64,000 nucleotides of DNA from Pectinophora gossypiella (GCF_024362695.1 NC_065419.1:15376678-15440677); one strand, 5' to 3'. Shown: positions 19,090-29,190, numbered from the stretch's first letter. The notes: generated by a model from the sequence alone, not told the origin. Made by a program: numbers and translations.

Positions 19090-20770
19090 CAGAAATCAGA
19101 AATCAGAAATCAGAATCATTTATTCAACGTAATTATCATGGATAAACTTGTTGAAGGTCAATGTAACATTTTTGAATTTACGTCATTTCGCAAGGTGTTA
19201 TGGCTGAGGAGAAGAAATGACAAGAAACTGCAACAGCAACACATCTTTTAAAAACCAATGAGGATATACATTACAAGTTATTTAATAACTAGAGGAACAC
19301 ATTCAATACCAGACATTTTTATCATTTAGGTAGTCATTAATCTTATAATAAGCTTTTTTACATAAAGTAAGCTTCACGTGATCTTTAAATTTATTTTCTG
19401 ACAAATTTAAAATATTATCTGGTATTTTATTGTAAAAACGTATACATAACCCCAAAAAAGATGAATTTAATTTACTTAATCTAGAATTTTGAATAGCAAT
19501 TTTATGTTTATTTCTTGTATTGTAAGTATGCCTTTCACAGTTTCTCGGAAGGAGAGATAAGTTTTTACGTACATACATAATGTTTTCATATATATATTGA
19601 CTTGCGACCGTCAGTATATTTATTTCTTTAAACAGCTCCCTCAAAGAGTCCCGACAACGCAGCTTATAAATAGCGCGAACTGCTCTTTTTTGAATGATGA
19701 AAATAGTTTCTACATCAGCGGCTCGACCCCACAGCAAAATACCGTAAGACATTATGCTGTGGAAGTAGCTGAAGTAGACAAGTCTAGCAGTGGGTACATC
19801 TGTGAGTTGTCGGATCCTTCTGACGGCATATGCTGCTGAACTTAGCTTGCCCGCTAGTGATACAATATGTGGGCCCCATTGAAGTTTTGAATCTACAGTA
19901 ATTCCTAAGAAAACTGTGTGTTCAACAAAATCTAGTTTCTCATCGTTAATTTTAATGTTATTATTTACTTTCTTTACGTTTGGTAGAACAAATTTAATAC
20001 ACTTCGTTTTCTTAGCATTTAGAACTAGGTTATTTACTGTAAACCAACTTAGAACCTGCGACACAGCGCTGTTTGCTTCGTCAAATTCCTCTAACTTTCT
20101 GTCGATTTTAAATATAAGAGAAGTGTCATCCGCGAACAGCACAATGTCAGCTTGGTTCTGTACTACATAAGGTAAATCATTTATGTACACTAAAAAAAGA
20201 AACGGACCCAAAATGGATCCTTGAGGAACTCCCATTTGAACATGAGAGCCCGAAGAAGTTGTACTATTGATTTGTACCTTTTGTATCCTACCACCTAGAT
20301 ATGAATTTAACAAACTGAGAGCTCCATTATTTAGTCCATAGTGCCTCAATTTCAAAAGCAAGGTCTCGTGATCCACGCAGTCGAACGCCTTAGACAAGTC
20401 ACAGAATACTCCTACGGCATTCTGCGACTTCTCCCAAGCATCGAAAATGTGTCGAACAAATGTCACACTCGCGTCTGTTGTAGACCGACCCTTAGTAAAA
20501 CCAAACTGCTGGCTGTGGAGTAAGTTATTTAAATTAAAATGACATAGCAGTTGGTCGAGAATAATTTTCTCGAAAATTTTACTAAGTACTGGTAGAATAG
20601 AAACCGGTCTATAATTCGTGGGGTCTGATTTTGTGCCCGATTTAAAAAGAGGTATAACTTTACTGATTTTCATTAAATTTGGAAAAGTGCCATTTTCAAC
20701 ACTCATATTAAAAATGTAAGCTAGATATGGTGCTAAGATATCAATAACAGAGCTCATCAATTTGACAGAC
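19090..20770 (-). mobile_element. CR1-like LINE, 5'-truncated
   Basis: The plus-strand left end starts with three CAGAAAT units (on the minus strand a terminal ATTTCTG heptamer repeat). Short terminal repeats of this kind are typical of CR1-clade elements. The 3' UTR covers 19,090-19,302. The 5' end lies inside the reverse transcriptase region at about 20,768. The host SINE sequence TACT appears on both sides, giving a 4-bp duplication or microhomology. A related 3' end occurs at 59,165-59,316. Confidence 0.8.
19303..20760 (-). CDS. non-LTR retrotransposon reverse transcriptase (CR1-like), partial
   Basis: An unbroken frame of 485 codons encodes the reverse transcriptase and C-terminal region of a LINE ORF2. 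Landmarks are KISKVIPLFKSGTKSDPTNY with RPVSILPVLSK (residues ~30-60), the GFTKGRSTTDA motif (~88), FCDLSKAFDCVDHETLL (~120), MGVPQGSILGPFLFLVYIND (~178) and the catalytic FADD at about residues 209-212. The thumb and tail follow (KYLG-like FLGITVDSKLQWGPHI, LLWGRAADVETIFIIQKRAVRA). The endonuclease domain and ORF1 are missing because of 5' truncation, so the first Met is internal. All visible catalytic residues are kept and there are no stops, so the insertion looks young. Confidence 0.85.
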   Translation of the reverse strand: MMSSVIDILAPYLAYIFNMSVENGTFPNLMKISKVIPLFKSGTKSDPTNYRPVSILPVLSKIFEKIILDQLLCHFNLNNLLHSQQFGFTKGRSTTDASVTFVRHIFDAWEKSQNAVGVFCDLSKAFDCVDHETLLLKLRHYGLNNGALSLLNSYLGGRIQKVQINSTTSSGSHVQMGVPQGSILGPFLFLVYINDLPYVVQNQADIVLFADDTSLIFKIDRKLEEFDEANSAVSQVLSWFTVNNLVLNAKKTKCIKFVLPNVKKVNNNIKINDEKLDFVEHTVFLGITVDSKLQWGPHIVSLAGKLSSAAYAVRRIRQLTDVPTARLVYFSYFHSIMSYGILLWGRAADVETIFIIQKRAVRAIYKLRCRDSLRELFKEINILTVASQYIYENIMYVRKNLSLLPRNCERHTYNTRNKHKIAIQNSRLSKLNSSFLGLCIRFYNKIPDNILNLSENKFKDHVKLTLCKKAYYKINDYLNDKNVWY

Positions 20771-20864
20771 TACTACTTACTTATGTAAGTACGTAGTCGT
20801 TACATGAGCCATGTCAGGGGCCTATGGCGGCTCAATAGTAACCCTGACACCAGGGTTGATGGGG

Positions 20865-21034
20865 TATATTTAATTCAATATTTTAATATTCTTTATTTGC
20901 ATACTATGATGGTGTATAAGTTTGTAAGTTACATATATGAGTTTCACATCATAGACCCTTTCGGGCACAACCAAATAAAAGTTTAAAAGAGAGAAGGAAG
21001 CTTTTCAAATAGTACTATCAATATCATTAAGGTA
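20865..21034 (-). mobile_element. 5'-truncated LINE 3' end inside the SINE
   Basis: On the minus strand the segment contains GTTGTGCCCGAAAGGGTCTA and ends GCAAATAAAGAATATTAAAA, a polyadenylation-type signal followed by an AT-rich tail. It interrupts the SINE-1 3' block between GATGGGG and the GATAGAAGAAG tail. The right boundary is approximate, because the flanking SINE sequence is diverged or partly deleted. No coding part remains. Confidence 0.55.
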
Positions 21035-21062
21035 CCCAAACGATAGAAGAAGATTGTTATAA

Positions 21063-21597
21063 TAAATAAATATCAATACTTAAACTACTACATATACTAT
21101 GGAAGATAAGGAGTAGCCTCCAGACTTTGTACCTACAAGGTTGTAAATAAGCTCTTTGTGTACGTTTTACGTTCGTGTTAAATGCTAAAGGAGATTTTTT
21201 GATATGTAAAGTTATTCAGTAGGCTGGTGGTGTGATTATAGAATTTTGACCCAGTTAGAGTTAGTTAACTAACTTGGACTTGCGTCGTTTGCATGTTAAC
21301 TCGCTGTTGGGCATACAAATAGTTTGATTATAGTTACGACTAAGCGCCGTTTATCGTTGACTGTTGAAACCCGACGATAACTCAGCGGGATCCGATTTAT
21401 GAGGCCACAGGTTCGATTCTTGGTCCGTAAATAAAGCTGCGAGGTAAACGTTTCGTTAAACCTTTTTTGAGGTCACTGTGACCTTAGCGAATTGTTGTTT
21501 TGTTTCATGCGGTTGGACGTGTAAGGTTTCGGAAATTAGTAAATTGATTATCTAATTACTTATATCGTGGTAGGAAGATGGGTGTACCCCATATTAT
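21063..21597. other. no gene; one tRNA-like B-box motif
   Basis: Around 21,372-21,430, CGATAACTCAGCGGGATCCG and CACAGGTTCGATTCTTGGTC resemble tRNA A-box and B-box regions and may be an old SINE head. Nothing else was recognised. Confidence 0.3.
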
Positions 21598-21735
21598 AAA
21601 GAATAACTACCCTCCCCTCAATCAACCGGAGGGATGCACGTTAAGCCGCTGGTCCCGGCTATTAGCCGTAAAAACACCTCCACCAAACCGCAGTGGAGCA
21701 GCGTAGTGGAGTATGCTCCAAAGTATAACTAATAA
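21598..21735 (+). mobile_element. SINE-J copy
   Basis: It begins with the shared core (GGATGCACGTTAAGCCGCTG, then GTCCCGGCTATTAGCCG) and continues CACCTCCACCAAACCGCAGT, then GGAGTATGCTCC. The 3' part present at 47,655 (GCCCAGCAGTGGGACGTAT) is missing here. Confidence 0.6.
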
Positions 21736-21809
21736 TAACTTATTAAAACATAGTATTTTTCATTTCGATTACAAAAATCATAATCAGACTTAAGTTTTGA
21801 AATGATCCT

Positions 21810-21985
21810 TCGGCTTTCGACATCGATATATAGTCTAATCTTGCCCTATGATATATTTTATCGATAATGATTTGAGCCACCTTTGAGCTATAATAAACTG
21901 AATATTAGCGATACTTAGTATTGGCAGGTCTATCGAAGGGGTTTCGATAATCGAACTATCGATGATTCGGCAACTCTAAGTTGTG
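21810..21985. promoter_or_regulatory. cluster of ATCGAT/TATCGATA-like motifs
   Basis: Words ACATCGATATAT (21,819), TTATCGATAATG (21,860), GTCTATCGAAGG, TTTCGATAATCG and ACTATCGATGATTCGGCAAC occur within 176 bases. TATCGATA is the core of the DREF element of Drosophila promoters (established for flies). Function here is inference. Similar clusters lie at 51,070 and 63,440. Confidence 0.3.
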
Positions 21986-22611
21986 TATACATGTCGTATG
22001 TTATGTTCTAACTCATAGAAACACAATCCGCTTGTAAATATGCATATTACTATGTCCCGTGGGCGGTTAACACATAAAGATAATACTGATATCTCTCGAA
22101 ATGTAATAGGTACTTTATAGGTACTTGACTATATATAATCTTCAAGTGAGTGACGTCATAAGCTCACGACTAAGGTACATAAGTCATAAGATAAACTGAG
22201 TGCCCACGCTTCATTTGAGCTAACAAATAAAGCCATATAAAACAGATAAAGCCTTTAGAAATATCATGTCTGACTCTTTTCATACATTTTAGATTTAGTA
22301 CCAATGCTCGCCTCAGGCGTTTATTTTTGTGTAGGAACTCCTATATTTCGCCGTGGAGTAACTAGATGTCGCTAACTGAATAAGCTAACATATGGAAATA
22401 AGTGCCATCTAGTGGCGGCGTGTCGTATCATTATGAACACTTTGATCATTAGTACAAATGCTCGCCACCGGCGTCTTCATTTACGCACGATTTAGCGGGT
22501 ACTTTTCTAGTATGGCGAGGGCTCCTCTGTTTTATCTTCTATTTTACGTAATTAGATCTCTATGCAGACTTCATGATATTATCTTCCCATGAGAATTTTG
22601 TTTGAAAAAAC
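21986..22611. other. no gene; short direct motif repeat
   Basis: AGTACCAATGCTCGCCTCAG (about 22,298) and AGTACAAATGCTCGCCACCG (about 22,452) are near-copies about 150 bases apart, each followed by GCGT and T-rich DNA. No ORF similarity was seen. Confidence 0.3.
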
Positions 22612-22795
22612 CAAGTCATCATCTCCATAGCATTATCCTATTTTTCACAGGGTCCGCTTACCTAACCTAAAGATTTGCCAATTCCGGTTTTTTACAGAAG
22701 CGACTGCCTGTCTGAACTTTCAACCCGCGAAGGGAAAACCAGCCCAATACAGGTTAGGTCACATACCTCCGAAAATGCGTTTCTCGGGGATGTGG
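22612..22795 (+). repeat. repeat C, well preserved
   Basis: Order of landmarks: CATCATCTCCATAGCATTAT, GGGTCCGCTTACCTAACCTA, CAGAAGCGACTGCCTGTCTG, CAACCCGCGAAGGGAAAACC, AGCCCAATACAGGTTAGGTC and CTCCGAAAATGCGTTTCTCG. It is a good reference copy for the family. The overlapping short frames on both strands are incidental. Confidence 0.7.
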
Positions 22796-22869
22796 GTTTG
22801 AAAAATACCATGTACTTTACAAAAACTGCACTATTAGCATTAACAATTAGGGTGGCTGCTTTCGGATAG

Positions 22870-23180
22870 GGACCCACACATACGGGATATAACGTAGAAC
22901 CCTTCCCCAGGGATACGGGTGAAGACCTCAACGGTTGCAGAATATTACAGGACGGAAGGGGCAAGACACAGGAACTGTAATCTGGAAACTTACAGAGGGC
23001 AGCAGTAACTTTCAGTACTGTTCAAAGGTGGAGGACAGGAGTCCCAGTACGGCTTTGAAATAGACTACTCCGGGCTGCGGGATGGAAGGCAAGAGGGAAA
23101 CTACTGCCCCATTTTCCCCTAAAAAGTAGCATGGATAATGGTACACCGATAAGAGCGTGGCTCTTAAATTAGTGATGATG
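22870..23180 (+). mobile_element. RM-type non-autonomous retroposon, long copy
   Basis: From about 22,950 it carries GGACGGAAGGGGCAAGACAC, GAGGGCAGCAGTAACTTTCA, GAGGACAGGAGTCCCAGTAC, GGAAGGCAAGAGGGAAACTA and the end CACCGATAAGAGCGTGGCTC, then TTAAATTAGTGATGATGA. Bases 22,870-22,950 may be the 5' extension of the same element (GGATACGGGTGAAGACCTCA). The GATGATGA tail fits RTE-driven retroposition. Confidence 0.6.
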
Positions 23181-23329
23181 AACATTAACAAATGCATTAT
23201 GTTATAACTAATATAATATAATAGTGTGGTCCTGTGGTTCACTGGCTTGCTTCTGAAATGAGGAGCGGGGGGTCGAACGCCGTTACCGAACTTGGACCAA
23301 TCAATAAAAAAGTTGGCTCGACCATTCTA

Positions 23330-23435
23330 GACGGCGAATCGGCACACTATCACGTTGGTCTAACAGAAAGCTCGGTGAGGTGTCGGTACTCAGTTTTTGC
23401 GATGGATGTACCTCTGACTACTTCAATTGGGATAA
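23330..23435 (+). repeat. repeat D copy
   Basis: CGGCGAATCGGCACACTATC, then ACGTTGGTCTAACAGAAAGC, TCGGTGAGGTGTCGGTACTC and GATGGATGTACCTCTGACTA. Copies occur at 46,190, 49,925 and 59,600. It is a retroelement of unknown class. Confidence 0.55.
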
Positions 23436-23439
23436 AGTC

Positions 23440-23515
23440 GTGTTTTTTTTTTGACATGACTTATTGTAGATTTGACGCAGATGGCTTTAACTACTTGGCC
23501 GGACAAATAACAGGC
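23440..23515 (-). mobile_element. SINE-B 3' end
   Basis: A T-run, then GACATGACTTATTGTAGATT, then TGACGCAGATGGCTTTAACT and ACTTGGCCGGACAAAT: the A-tailed end of SINE-B on the minus strand. Confidence 0.6.
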
Positions 23516-23639
23516 CTGAGGGTGCCCAGTTGGGCGCGAACCTCGGCTCAGGGCGTCGTCTGAGAGGAAAAATACTTGAAAGAATTAATCAACCCTAGTG
23601 GGTCGACAGCGATAAGCACTAAAGCAAAATCGTTGACCA

Positions 23640-23720
23640 CGTCGGCGGGGTCGGTATCGGGGTCCTGAAGTGTTTGGTGTCGCAAGCTGATTGGCCTATG
23701 GCTAGAGTAGTCCTTCGGAC
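23640..23720 (+). repeat. repeat I copy
   Basis: GGCGGGGTCGGTATCGGGGT, then CCTGAAGTGTTTGGTGTCGC and AGCTGATTGGCCTATGGCTA matches 1,955-2,040 almost base for base, with a small deletion. Confidence 0.55.
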
Positions 23721-25084
23721 GCCGATATTTTTCAGTACCGTCCCTAAGCGGGATGTATTTGGAAGCCGCAACTACCAGGGGATTTGGGTGGTGCGGAGCA
23801 GAATCGAGAGATATAGTCGTGAGCATATATATATATATATGTAGCTTGTGGTAACAATATTTTCCTAGTTCCGATTGCATATCGCTGCAGTACGACTAGG
23901 TAGTTAATACTAACGTGTGAGTTAATAGATTGGCGTATCAGAGGGCAGAGGTGAGCGGAGTCAGAGGGCGTCGCTGGCCGCTTGTTATCGCGACGTGTAT
24001 ACACGTACTGTGCTTACTTGCTGTTGGGCTTAAGGGCATTTACTCCCAGTATTTTTACATAACATGACATGAAAAATATCGGATCTGTCAAATTTTCAGG
24101 TTAGTTAAGCATTTGCATTTATTCAAGGTAATGCGACACGGTACTAAAGTGTAAATAAGTACGTACTTACATAATTAATGCTCGTAACGTATATGTAAGA
24201 AACGAATGGTTTTATTGGGATCAAAAGACAATCCCAGAGAGCACTAGCAATATCTTTTATCTCCGCGTTACCGAACTTCAATCATTGGATTGAACTGAAA
24301 TCCCTATTCTCTGTTCCCGATCACAAATCACATAAACTGGGAAAGTGTTCACTAACTTGCAGCAGATGCTCGTAAATCACGGGGTAACGTTTCAATCTTG
24401 TGTTCAGTGTTCGTGAGTGAGTGAGTGAACACGAACACGGAAGCGAATCAAACGAATCAACACTCAAATTTTCATTACGCCCGTAAATAAGTCGATTTTT
24501 ACGCGCCCCGGTCACTTCTGCTATCGTACAAACGTCAACTGATTGATAATATATAGTGTACCAACTTAGTTTTACCGCTGCAACCCCCCTATTTTACGAC
24601 CTTTGACTTCTATGACGCTAGATACAAGGTTGAAAGTAAGGATTTAAGACTTTTTCATAAGGTAGGGTTTTTTGGTAGGCCGTCGTAAGGTTTAGCAAAT
24701 CCGCCCAGGGGAAATGAGGTAATTCAGAAGAATATAAAAAGAGATAAGGCAAGTCGATAAAAGGTGAAAGTTAAGGCGCTGATACACGAGATATTCAAAT
24801 GTAGGAAGTTACAGTCGTCGGTGAGAACCGGTTGATTTGAGTACTTTCTTACATAAAACTTTTATATTTATCGAGCTACTTCTTGATGTGAATGTTAGGA
24901 GAAGTAAACAGTAAGGTTTATGAGTTTTCTTTGTATATGTAATACAGTTAAGATTCTTTTTTGAACGGATTATTGGTTTGGGGTAACGAGCAAAAGTTTT
25001 TTTCGGTAAGTTTTGTGTTTTGTTTCATAACTTCCTGATAGTATATCCAGAACTCATACAGTAGCACTACTATCTGCTGATACC
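23721..25084. other. no recognised gene
   Basis: It holds an (AT)n microsatellite at 23,825-23,841 and otherwise unassigned sequence. Minus-strand frames of 86-110 codons near 23,550-24,000 overlap repeat I and show no domain. A GAGTGAGTGAGTGA run lies at 24,413. Confidence 0.3.
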
Positions 25085-25140
25085 AATATATTTTTTTACA
25101 ATTTCACTTCTTGACTGGGCAAATGGGGAGCGCTGATTAC
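25085..25140 (-). mobile_element. SINE-B fragment, diverged
   Basis: A T-run at 25,090-25,097, then CTTGACTGGGCAAATGGGGA, then GCGCTGAT. The middle portion is degraded. Confidence 0.35.
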
Positions 25141-25890
25141 CCATGCTAACATACTTTAGTATAAAAACGAAGCATATTATGTTATGTTGAGAACAATGCT
25201 TTCTCTTATGAATATTAAGAGACTATATTATTGAAAACGAGACGCCTTTCCCGAGTAAAGCTTGACAAATGCTGTTATCGGGAGCGAGATGGAATATGTT
25301 CCCCAACCCTTTCTTTAGGGGAGTGTAATGTATGTTTTATTTATGCTTACTGGATATTTATGATATTACAGACGCGCATAGCGCAGTGCATACTAATCGC
25401 TCTATCGACGAAGGCACAAGTCTCTCTTAAACTTTAAGCCTCTCACACACTCACACTTACAGCACATAACCACTCTTGAAATCCGTAAAAGCTCGAAAAA
25501 ATCGTCATTATTTCAAAAATACTTACATTTACCAACTCATATCGTTAAATCCTAAAACTTATACTTATATCTTAAGATTTACAGTAGTTCGAGCTTTTAC
25601 AGTAGCAAATATACTAAACAGATATTCTTATGCTTCATTAGAAGTAGTTTCAGCTCACTCATGTGCAATTTTATTGGATTTGTGATGTGGAATCAAAACA
25701 GCGATGGCTGAGCTGGCACCGCGTCAAAACATGAACTAACCTCATTTCATTGGAGCCCATTATAAACACACTATCATTGAACGCGGAAGTGTTATAACCA
25801 CTTTATTATGCGCCTCGCTCCTTCGAATATCACTCGTCAAAGCTTTTTGAAATTATTTCTTAAAAAAGTAAGTTCTTTGTAGAAAGTATT
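25141..25890. other. no recognised gene
   Basis: Two plus frames of 68-69 codons (25,231 and 25,476) have no recognisable domain or signal peptide. No shared repeat was seen. Confidence 0.3.
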
Positions 25891-25892
25891 TT

Positions 25893-25952
25893 GTGACGTG
25901 GCTTATTGTAAATTTGCCACAAAGGCCGAGACTACTTGGCCGGAATTTATTG
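25893..25952 (-). mobile_element. SINE-B 3' end, diverged
   Basis: GTGACGTGGCTTATTGTAAA, then TTTGCCACAAAGGCCGAGAC and TACTTGGCCGG. Confidence 0.5.
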
Positions 25953-26677
25953 AAAGTACTTAAGTAAGTAAAATATTTATTTTTCATAAGAATACAAAAT
26001 AATATTGGCACAATAAACACCCCACAAAACCAATTCCTCGGTTTGTCTGTGGAAGAGGAGTTCGCTTAAACTTATTATGTTTTAAAATACTTAGAGTTAA
26101 CTTATAGCTAAGAGATCTTTTGCATAAGGTGTTTAAATAAAGATTTACTGAATTTATTTATATTGTACTCCTGACGTATGTCGCCTTATAGTAAAAACTA
26201 TGTAAGTGCTTGTTGAAAAATCACATTCGGATGTGAATTTCGTTAACAGAAACTTGGAATATTCAGGTCTCTTCGATTCAACATTAGAACTCTGTCGCGA
26301 TTACATACTTGACAATTGAATGCGGCATGCTAGTAAACGTGTATAGTATATTTCGTGAGCATTATTTATAGCCAATATTGGCAATGTCAAGGGTCTTCAT
26401 AAACTGGTTGAGGAACCACAGCTGATGGACTATCGTAAATTACTCTTCACAGATTATTCTTCGCGGTGTGGAAACATGTTATAAGTTTTTTTTTTATTTG
26501 ATGTTGCAATAATGGCCGCTTTGCTTTGCGGCGAGTGATGTGAGATTTATGGGAAGTGGGAACCAAAGGTTTATTTATTATAAACTGGTTTCTACGTGAA
26601 AAGTGATTAATGACCACTGGGCTATATGCAGGGTCAATTAATGTTTTTTTAATATAAACAATATAGTTTTCTTTATC
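25953..26677. other. no gene; possible LINE 3' UTR on the minus strand
   Basis: On the minus strand, 25,975-26,110 contains GTGGGGTGTTTATTGTGCCA and ends AAAAATAAATATTTTACTTA, which resembles a LINE 3' terminus. No second copy is in the window. The rest is unassigned. Confidence 0.3.
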
Positions 26678-26755
26678 TCCCTATCCATCCATAGGGAAGG
26701 CCCGTACCCCAGCAGTGGGGACGTTAATGGGCTGATGATGATGATGATGATAGTT
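26678..26755 (+). mobile_element. SINE-2 3' end
   Basis: ATCTCCCTATCCATCCATAG, then GGAAGGCCCGTACCCCAGCA, TGGGGACGTTAATGGGCTGA and a TGATGATGATGATGA tail. It is the part missing from the copy at 5,186. Confidence 0.7.
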
Positions 26756-26817
26756 TTCTTTAATAAAACTTGAACAGACCTCCGAGAGGTACCAGGGTCC
26801 CATGATGACACAAGAGT

Positions 26818-26856
26818 AGAGACCTCGGCAAATCTCGGCAAATCTCGGCATAATTT
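26818..26856. repeat. short tandem repeat, ~10-bp unit
   Basis: Three near-perfect units of CTCGGCAAAT in a row, the last changed to CTCGGCATAA. Confidence 0.75.
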
Positions 26857-27034
26857 GCACATAAATCGGGCGAGTTATGATACTAAGTCGGTTATTGGCG
26901 CCTCCATAATCCATAATAACTTAATAATGTCGTACCGGTATCGACTTTACTGTTCAAAATATTATATAGAGTAATATACCACTCTTACTGTTATATAATT
27001 TATTACCAAATTGGATGACCAAATTGGAGATGTC

Positions 27035-27150
27035 CTTAGAAAAGGTTTAGTACGATCTACTATGAATGTGGAGGAAGTAAGAGAAGAATTCTATAGTCTC
27101 TGCTTACCCTGGTGGGAAATAGGCGTGAGTTTATGTATGTATGTATAAAT
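27035..27150 (+). mobile_element. LINE-T 3' end
   Basis: 'aaaaggtttagtacgatcta', then 'gaatgtggaggaagtaagag', a small deletion, and TTCTATAGTCTCTGCTTACC, 'ctggtgggaaataggcgtga' and a TATGTATGTATG tail. Confidence 0.65.
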
Positions 27151-27309
27151 TATAATATATGTATTTACCAATTTAGGTACATAAGTAGTTTAGAATCGTA
27201 CATATTATATTATGTTTGCCGTGTTTTGAACAGAACGGAACAAAAAGTCACTGAATTTAATTAAATGCCTGTAACGAACGATCATTATTTTTGATTTGAT
27301 TTATATATT

Positions 27310-27368
27310 ATTTATATAGTGTAGATTTGCCGCAAATGGCATTAACTTACTTGGCCGGACAAAAACAA
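27310..27368 (-). mobile_element. SINE-B 3' end
   Basis: GTGTAGATTTGCCGCAAATG, then GCATTAACTTACTTGGCCGG. The A tail is replaced by AT-rich DNA. Confidence 0.5.
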
Positions 27369-27663
27369 AGAAGGATCTAGGGGAACTGAAGAAGAGTTAC
27401 TTACATAATTGAGTATTCAACTGTACATTTTAGTCCTTTGTTTGGCTACGACATTGTAGGCTGAATCGACTGTTTTTCCGAGAAATCAAGACGTTTTCGG
27501 TATTTAATTAATTTAGAAAAAACAGTTTTACAACTGCACTAACTGAACAATCCAATGTGTACAGTGAACTTAAAGTAACGAAATATAAACATGGATAAAT
27601 ATTGTAATAAATAATACAATCTTACGTTAAGCTTAGGTAACAAATGGAAAATTGCATAACAAG

Positions 27664-27775
27664 AATCCACGTCAAGCACTGGTCCCGGCTTTAGCCGAAA
27701 TACCTCCACCAACCAGTAGTGGATCATCGTTATGGGCTGCGCTCCATACCCTCTCTGGTTGATGGTGACCAGCAT
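27664..27775 (+). mobile_element. SINE-J copy, diverged
   Basis: ATCCACGTCAAGCACTGGTC, then CCGGCTTTAGCCG, ACCTCCACCAACCAGTAGTG, GCTCCATACCCTCTCTGGTT and GATGGTGACCAGCA. Confidence 0.5.
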
Positions 27776-28302
27776 TACATGTATAGTCTACCTATGTATG
27801 TGTGTACATTTTAGAGGGTTTCGTATCCCTTTTCCCACAATCCCGTATGTAAGGCAAACATAATTTGGAGGTAAAAAGTAACGGTCCCCGGGGCGGTGGT
27901 TAAAATAACCTTTTGTCAAATAACAGCTAAGTGCGAGTGTTACACAGTTCCGTGTGTACTCAGGTTGTTGCTGCGACCTGTGTCAATATAAAATTAATAC
28001 TGCCGCGTGGGTGGACCGCGGGGCCGAGCCGCACTTGTTTAGATGGGCCATTTTGAATAATTGAACATGTTCCGTCGGAGATGGGTTAACGTGATCTTTG
28101 TAAAGAGAAACGGACACGTTTTTAAATATTTATAAAAACAGACAATTTAGGATTAAAACTTGTTTGAAGTGCGTTTCTCCACCAATTTGCAGTAGTGCAA
28201 CGGAGTATACTTAGTATGCTCCGTAACCCCACCTAACGAGTAATTATCACACAAACAAACAAAGACACAGACGCACGCGGTGTGTTTGTTTGCAATCATC
28301 AT
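27776..28302. other. no recognised gene
   Basis: A GC-richer block lies at 27,880-28,050 (GTGGGTGGACCGCGGGGCCG). Words CACCAATTTGCAGTAGTGCA and GGAGTATACTTAGTATGCTC at 28,180-28,225 may be a further diverged SINE-J piece. Confidence 0.3.
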
Positions 28303-28512
28303 CATCACTAATTTAAGAGCCACGCTCTTGTCGGTGTAGCATTCTCCATGCTACTTGTTTAGGGAAAAATAGGGCACTGGTTTCCCTCTTGCCTTCCGCC
28401 CCGCAGTACTCTGTCTGACGCCCAGAGTAGTCTATTTCAAAGCCGTAGGTACTAGGACTCTTGTCCTCCGCCTCTGAATGGTACTGACAGTTACTGCTGC
28501 CCTCTGTTGTTT
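28303..28512 (-). mobile_element. RM-type non-autonomous retroposon
   Basis: The plus strand starts CATCATCACTAATTTAAGAG, then CCACGCTCTTGTCGGTGTAG, and later GGTTTCCCTCTTGCCTTCCG and GTACTAGGACTCTTGTCCTC. It is the reverse complement of the 57,335 copy. Confidence 0.65.
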
Positions 28513-28865
28513 GTTATAAATTTTGTATATTTTTGATTACTAAACATTTATTCTATTATATTTAAAAATAAATCATGTGACCATAACTGGCGACGAGTGG
28601 CGAAGAGTTTACCCGTGTGGGATACAGGCGTGATGCATGAATAAAATGGCATGATACTATCTAAAGCTTTGCTACTTCTACACACAAACCGCGGCGGTTT
28701 CACATATACACATGGAACAACGAAACACAAACATAATCCGGCTGAGTGTACACAAGACATAAAGGTGCGCGCACACTGCGACCGCGTTACGGAACGCGGT
28801 GTTTACTCGGTAGAGGCCCACGAAGCTTCAACATGCATAACATACCTATATAGAGGTACATATAT
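28513..28865. other. no recognised gene
   Basis: Overlapping frames on both strands (70-72 codons) at 28,548-28,869 show no domain. No shared repeat was seen. Confidence 0.3.
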
Positions 28866-28916
28866 ATAAACAGCCTATATACGTCCCACTGCTGGGCACA
28901 AGCCCACCACGCTTCA
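28866..28916 (-). mobile_element. SINE-J 3' end
   Basis: The plus strand reads ATAAACAGCCTATATACGTC, then CCACTGCTGGGCACAAGCCC, the reverse complement of the 47,735-47,772 end. Confidence 0.6.
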
Positions 28917-28944
28917 ATATAACACATATTAATTATGATAGGTA

Positions 28945-29190
28945 TAAAACTTTCCGTGCTTCGGAAAATCACGTTAAGCCATTGGTCCCGGTTACTACTG
29001 ATGTAAGTGAGTAGTTTTACATGAGTCATGTCAGGGGCCTTTAGCGGCTCAGTAATAACCTTGCCAAGTAACCACTAGCCATGGCCGAAAGCGGTCGGAG
29101 AGATTATCATCATCATCATCAATAACCCTAACACCAGAGTTGATGAGGTTGGTATTCCACCTCACAACCCACACGATAAGAATAAGAAGA
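28945..29190 (+). mobile_element. SINE-1, 5'-truncated, with a 60-bp insertion
   Basis: The copy runs from CCGTGCTTCGGAAAATCACG through GTTACTACTGATGTAAGTGA, TGAGTCATGTCAGGGGCCTT and CTCAGTAATAACC. It is then broken and resumes AATAACCCTAACACCAGAG to a GATAAGAATAAGAAG tail. The break is the separate 60-bp insertion at 29,061-29,120. Confidence 0.75.
29061..29120 (+). mobile_element. 60-bp retroposed LINE/SINE tail
   Basis: Sequence TTGCCAAGTAACCACTAGCC, ATGGCCGAAAGCGGTCGGAG, then AGATT and an (ATC)n run. AATAACC precedes it (29,054-29,060) and follows it (29,121-29,127), a 7-bp target duplication copied from the host SINE. It is an extreme 5' truncation of an element with an (ATC)n tail. Confidence 0.65.

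Larger units (their letters stand above)
18895..21052 (+). mobile_element. SINE-1 host copy split by two later insertions
   Basis: The head and body lie at 18,895-19,089 (A box TGGTCCAGTAGTTGAGCG, B box GGGTTCGAATCCCGG, core to CCGGTTACT). The sequence resumes at 20,771 (TACTACTTACTTATGTAAGT) through CACCAGGGTTGATGGGG at 20,864 and ends at about 21,035-21,052 with ACGATAGAAGAAG. The flanks ATTGTTATAA at 18,885-18,894 and 21,053-21,062 are identical, so the target duplication of the original SINE now encloses about 2.16 kb. This proves the order of events. Confidence 0.85.

Noticed and set aside
22675..23000. Plus and minus ORFs of 64-90 codons
   Set aside because: They lie within a repeat C copy. 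The same sequence in other copies is not open in the same frame.
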